From Micromonospora sp. WMMD812 (GTDB taxonomy: Bacteria > Actinomycetota > Actinomycetes > Mycobacteriales > Micromonosporaceae), in the NCBI RefSeq assembly GCF_027497215.1, contig NZ_CP114904.1:5913501-5977500 (forward strand): 64,000 nt of DNA, in the 5' to 3' direction. Below, in pieces: positions 61,790 to 64,000 of the stretch. Within the stretch, counting starts at the first letter, position 1; every line of letters begins with the position of its first letter. The notes under the pieces are model-generated. The model was not told the DNA's origin, did not search any database, and worked only from the letters and a program-made list of their open reading frames with translations. The position numbers were made by a program, and so were the translations under genes.

Positions 61790-62452
61790 ATGACTGACCT
61801 GAGTTTGCCGCCCCAGTTCGCGGCCGTGCACAACCGCTACGTGTTGCCGTCGTTCGTCGAGCGCACGTCGTACGGGGTCAAGGAGTCGAACCCGTACAAC
61901 AAGCTCTTCGAGGACCGGATCATCTTCCTCGGCGTGCAGGTGGACGACGCGTCGGCCAACGACGTGATGGCCCAGCTGTTGACGCTCGAGGGCACCGACC
62001 CGGACCGCGACATCATCATGTACATCAACTCGCCGGGTGGTTCGTTCACCGCCATGACGGCGATCTACGACACCATGCAGTACGTCCGGCCGGACATCCA
62101 GACCGTCTGCCTCGGCCAGGCCGCGAGCGCGGCGGCGGTGCTGCTGTCCGCGGGCACCCCGGGCAAGCGGATGGCGCTGCCGAACTCCCGGATCATCATC
62201 CACCAGCCGGCCACCGAAGGCGGCTACGGGCAGGGCTCGGACATCGAGATCCAGGCCCGGGAGATCCTGCGGATGCGGACGCAGCTGGAGGACATGCTGT
62301 CCCGCCACTGCAACCAGCCGGTCGAGAAGGTCCGCAAGGACATCGACCGCGACAAGATCATGACGGCCGAGGAGTCCCGCGAGTACGGGCTGGTCGACAC
62401 GATCCTGACCAGCCGCAAGAAGGGCCTGCTGGCCGCCAACGCCGCCAGCTGA
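61790..62452 (+). CDS. clpP2: ATP-dependent Clp protease proteolytic subunit 2
   Basis: A 220-aa partner of ClpP1. Ser113 (GQAASAAAVLL), His138 (SRIIIHQPATEGG) and Asp184 (RKDIDRDKIM) form the triad. ClpP2 is the subunit that docks the ATPase ring in mycobacteria (family knowledge). ATG 61790 follows GAGGAG. A 13-bp hairpin follows the stop. Confidence 0.96.
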   Translation: MTDLSLPPQFAAVHNRYVLPSFVERTSYGVKESNPYNKLFEDRIIFLGVQVDDASANDVMAQLLTLEGTDPDRDIIMYINSPGGSFTAMTAIYDTMQYVRPDIQTVCLGQAASAAAVLLSAGTPGKRMALPNSRIIIHQPATEGGYGQGSDIEIQAREILRMRTQLEDMLSRHCNQPVEKVRKDIDRDKIMTAEESREYGLVDTILTSRKKGLLAANAAS

Positions 62453-62463
62453 GCAGTACCGGG

Positions 62464-62503
62464 TCGGAGGTCGGCCGGGACGGAGTTCCTGGCCGACCTC
62501 TGA
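62464..62503 (+). terminator. Hairpin between clpP2 and clpX
   Basis: TCGGAGGTCGGCC (62464-62476) pairs with GGCCGACCTCTGA (62491-62503) with one G-T pair; loop 14 nt. It separates clpP1P2 from clpX, which has a possible -10 TAACGT at 62544-62549. Confidence 0.6.
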
Positions 62504-62662
62504 CACACCCGATTTGGGGGTCGGAGAAAACCCCGCCAGCGGGTAACGTCGGGTCTGTACCGCTTCGCTGGGTCGGACCGGCGAGGTGAACAGGACGGGG
62601 CGGTTCGCAGCCGCCGCGGGTCATGGCCGGGTCCCCGGCCGGTGAGTGCAGGGAGAACGTAG

Positions 62663-63952
62663 GTGGCACGGATCGGTGACGGCGGCGACCTACTGAAGTG
62701 CTCCTTCTGCGGCAAGTCGCAGAAGCAGGTCAAGAAGCTCATCGCGGGTCCCGGGGTCTACATCTGCGACGAGTGCATCGATCTCTGCAACGAGATCATC
62801 GAAGAGGAGCTGGCCGAGTCCGGCGAGGTGAAGTGGGAAGAGCTTCCCAAGCCGATGGAGATCTGCCAGTTCCTCGACAACTACGTCGTGGGGCAGGACC
62901 AGGCCAAGAAGGCGCTCGCCGTCGCGGTCTACAACCACTACAAGCGGATCCAGGCCGAGTCGGCCGGCGGCTCCGGCGGTGACGCCGTCGAGCTGGCCAA
63001 GTCCAACATCCTCCTGCTCGGGCCGACCGGATGCGGCAAGACCCACCTGGCGCAGACCCTCGCCCGGATGCTGAACGTCCCGTTCGCGATCGCCGACGCC
63101 ACCGCGCTCACCGAGGCCGGCTACGTCGGTGAGGACGTGGAGAACATCCTCCTCAAACTCATCCAGGCCGCCGACTACGACATCAAACGCGCCGAGACGG
63201 GCATCATCTACATCGACGAGGTCGACAAGATCGCCCGCAAGTCCGAGAACCCCTCGATCACCCGGGACGTCTCCGGTGAGGGCGTCCAGCAGGCGCTGCT
63301 CAAGATGCTCGAAGGCACCGTGGCCAACGTGCCGCCGCAGGGCGGCCGGAAGCACCCGCACCAGGAGTTCATCCAGATCGACACCACCAACGTGCTGTTC
63401 ATCTGCGGTGGTGCGTTCGCCGGCCTGGATCAGATCATCGAGGCGCGCACAGGGCAGGGCGGCACCGGCTTCGGCGCCCGACTCCGGGCCGTCTCCGAGC
63501 GCTCGACCGACGACATCTTCAGCCAGGTGATGCCGGAGGACATGCTCAAGTTCGGGCTGATCCCCGAGTTCATCGGCCGGCTCCCGGTGATCACGAGCGT
63601 GCGCAGCCTGGACCGGCAGGCCCTGGTCCGCATCCTCACCGAGCCGCGTAACGCGCTGGTCCGGCAATACCAGCGGCTCTTCGAGCTCGACGGGGTCGAG
63701 TTGGAGTTCGAGGAGCCCGCGCTCGAGGCGATCGCCGACCAGGCCATGCTTCGCGGCACCGGTGCCCGTGGCCTCCGCGCGATCATGGAAGAGGTCCTGC
63801 TCTCCGTGATGTACGAGGTGCCGAGCAACCCCGACGCCGCCCGGGTGCTGATCACCCGCGAGGTGGTCCTGGAGAACGTCAACCCGACGATCGTGCCCCG
63901 CGAGTTCACCGGCCGGCGCGCCCGCCGGGACCGCGAGGAGAAGTCGGCCTGA
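62663..63952 (+). CDS. clpX: ATP-dependent Clp protease ATP-binding subunit ClpX
   Basis: A 429-aa AAA+ unfoldase feeding ClpP. The N-terminal zinc-binding domain has Cys13, Cys16, Cys35 and Cys38. Walker [13 protein letters not shown], Walker [14 protein letters not shown], the pore-loop GYVGEDVEN, and sensor/arginine-finger region EFIGRLPVI are present, and GTGFGA is at the ClpP-binding IGF-loop position. GTG 62663 has GGAG upstream with good spacing. It ends 48 bp before the window edge; nothing follows. Confidence 0.97.
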   Translation: MARIGDGGDLLKCSFCGKSQKQVKKLIAGPGVYICDECIDLCNEIIEEELAESGEVKWEELPKPMEICQFLDNYVVGQDQAKKALAVAVYNHYKRIQAESAGGSGGDAVELAKSNILLLGPTGCGKTHLAQTLARMLNVPFAIADATALTEAGYVGEDVENILLKLIQAADYDIKRAETGIIYIDEVDKIARKSENPSITRDVSGEGVQQALLKMLEGTVANVPPQGGRKHPHQEFIQIDTTNVLFICGGAFAGLDQIIEARTGQGGTGFGARLRAVSERSTDDIFSQVMPEDMLKFGLIPEFIGRLPVITSVRSLDRQALVRILTEPRNALVRQYQRLFELDGVELEFEEPALEAIADQAMLRGTGARGLRAIMEEVLLSVMYEVPSNPDAARVLITREVVLENVNPTIVPREFTGRRARRDREEKSA

Positions 63953-64000
63953 CCCACGCACCGGTCCGGCCCGCGGGTGTCCGTGGCCGGCCCTGTCCCG

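Overview
The window is a high-GC actinobacterial chromosome segment, best matched to Micromonosporaceae (Micromonospora-like). Grounds: extreme G/C at third codon positions, many GTG starts and 4-nt ATGA/GTGA overlaps, leaderless starts, actinobacterial markers (mycothiol-type nitroreductase, CtaJ, two clpP genes beside clpX, OtsA plus an OtsB-trehalase fusion, class F sortase), and intergenic repeats that look Micromonospora-like. This assignment is inference; no 16S gene is present. I see no prophage, IS element or CRISPR. The interest lies in small-scale structure: palindromic elements, portable mini-ORFs between operon genes, and degenerate paralogues.

Layout: 0-1.6 kb, an HPF/RaiA-type ribosome-associated protein divergent from an unusual SSB paralogue. 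1.8-18.1 kb, three blocks of cobalamin genes (cobD-cobQ; a CobB-like gene with degenerate active sites; cobC-cobT-cobA). These are interleaved with a rhodanese, a P-loop kinase, an M20 dipeptidase, an ATP-dependent DNA ligase, SURF1 and a class A penicillin-binding protein. 18.2-22.3 kb, otsA and an otsB-GH15 fusion for trehalose metabolism. 22.7-32 kb, the ABC-F protein EttA, a thioesterase, a YbjN-like protein, truncated haemoglobin O, an MFS exporter, an MscS channel, an HNH endonuclease, and a class F sortase with a putative substrate.

32.2-43.6 kb is the metabolic centrepiece. A divergent Lrp/AsnC regulator faces an eleven-gene operon that takes tryptophan through kynurenine, 3-hydroxyanthranilate and 2-aminomuconate to pyruvate and acetyl-CoA: kynA, kynU, kmo, semialdehyde dehydrogenase, dmpE-, dmpF-, dmpG- and dmpH-like genes, a RidA-type deaminase, 3-hydroxyanthranilate dioxygenase and ACMS decarboxylase. 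The only step without a recognisable gene is kynurenine formamidase; an amidase-signature gene follows the operon. Two operon junctions carry copies of one short repeat, each forming a mini-ORF joined by ATGA overlaps to the genes on both sides.

45-59 kb holds CtaJ, a DUF5130 protein, aminopeptidase N, a nitroreductase, a DUF1015 protein, RpiB, a secreted M14 carboxypeptidase, a royal-jelly/yellow-type beta-propeller, a GNAT and a D,D-carboxypeptidase. 59-64 kb holds tRNA-Gly(TCC), tRNA-Pro(TGG) and the proteostasis block tig-clpP1-clpP2-clpX.

Many starts (for example 6025, 7519, 7850, 10311, 14626, 14759, 26864, 32632, 43642, 52161) lie 6-7 nt after a -10-like hexamer (TANNNT or CAGGAT) with no Shine-Dalgarno sequence, which fits leaderless mRNAs. 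Start codons were chosen from Shine-Dalgarno spacing, leaderless spacing or gene overlap; none is experimentally supported here.
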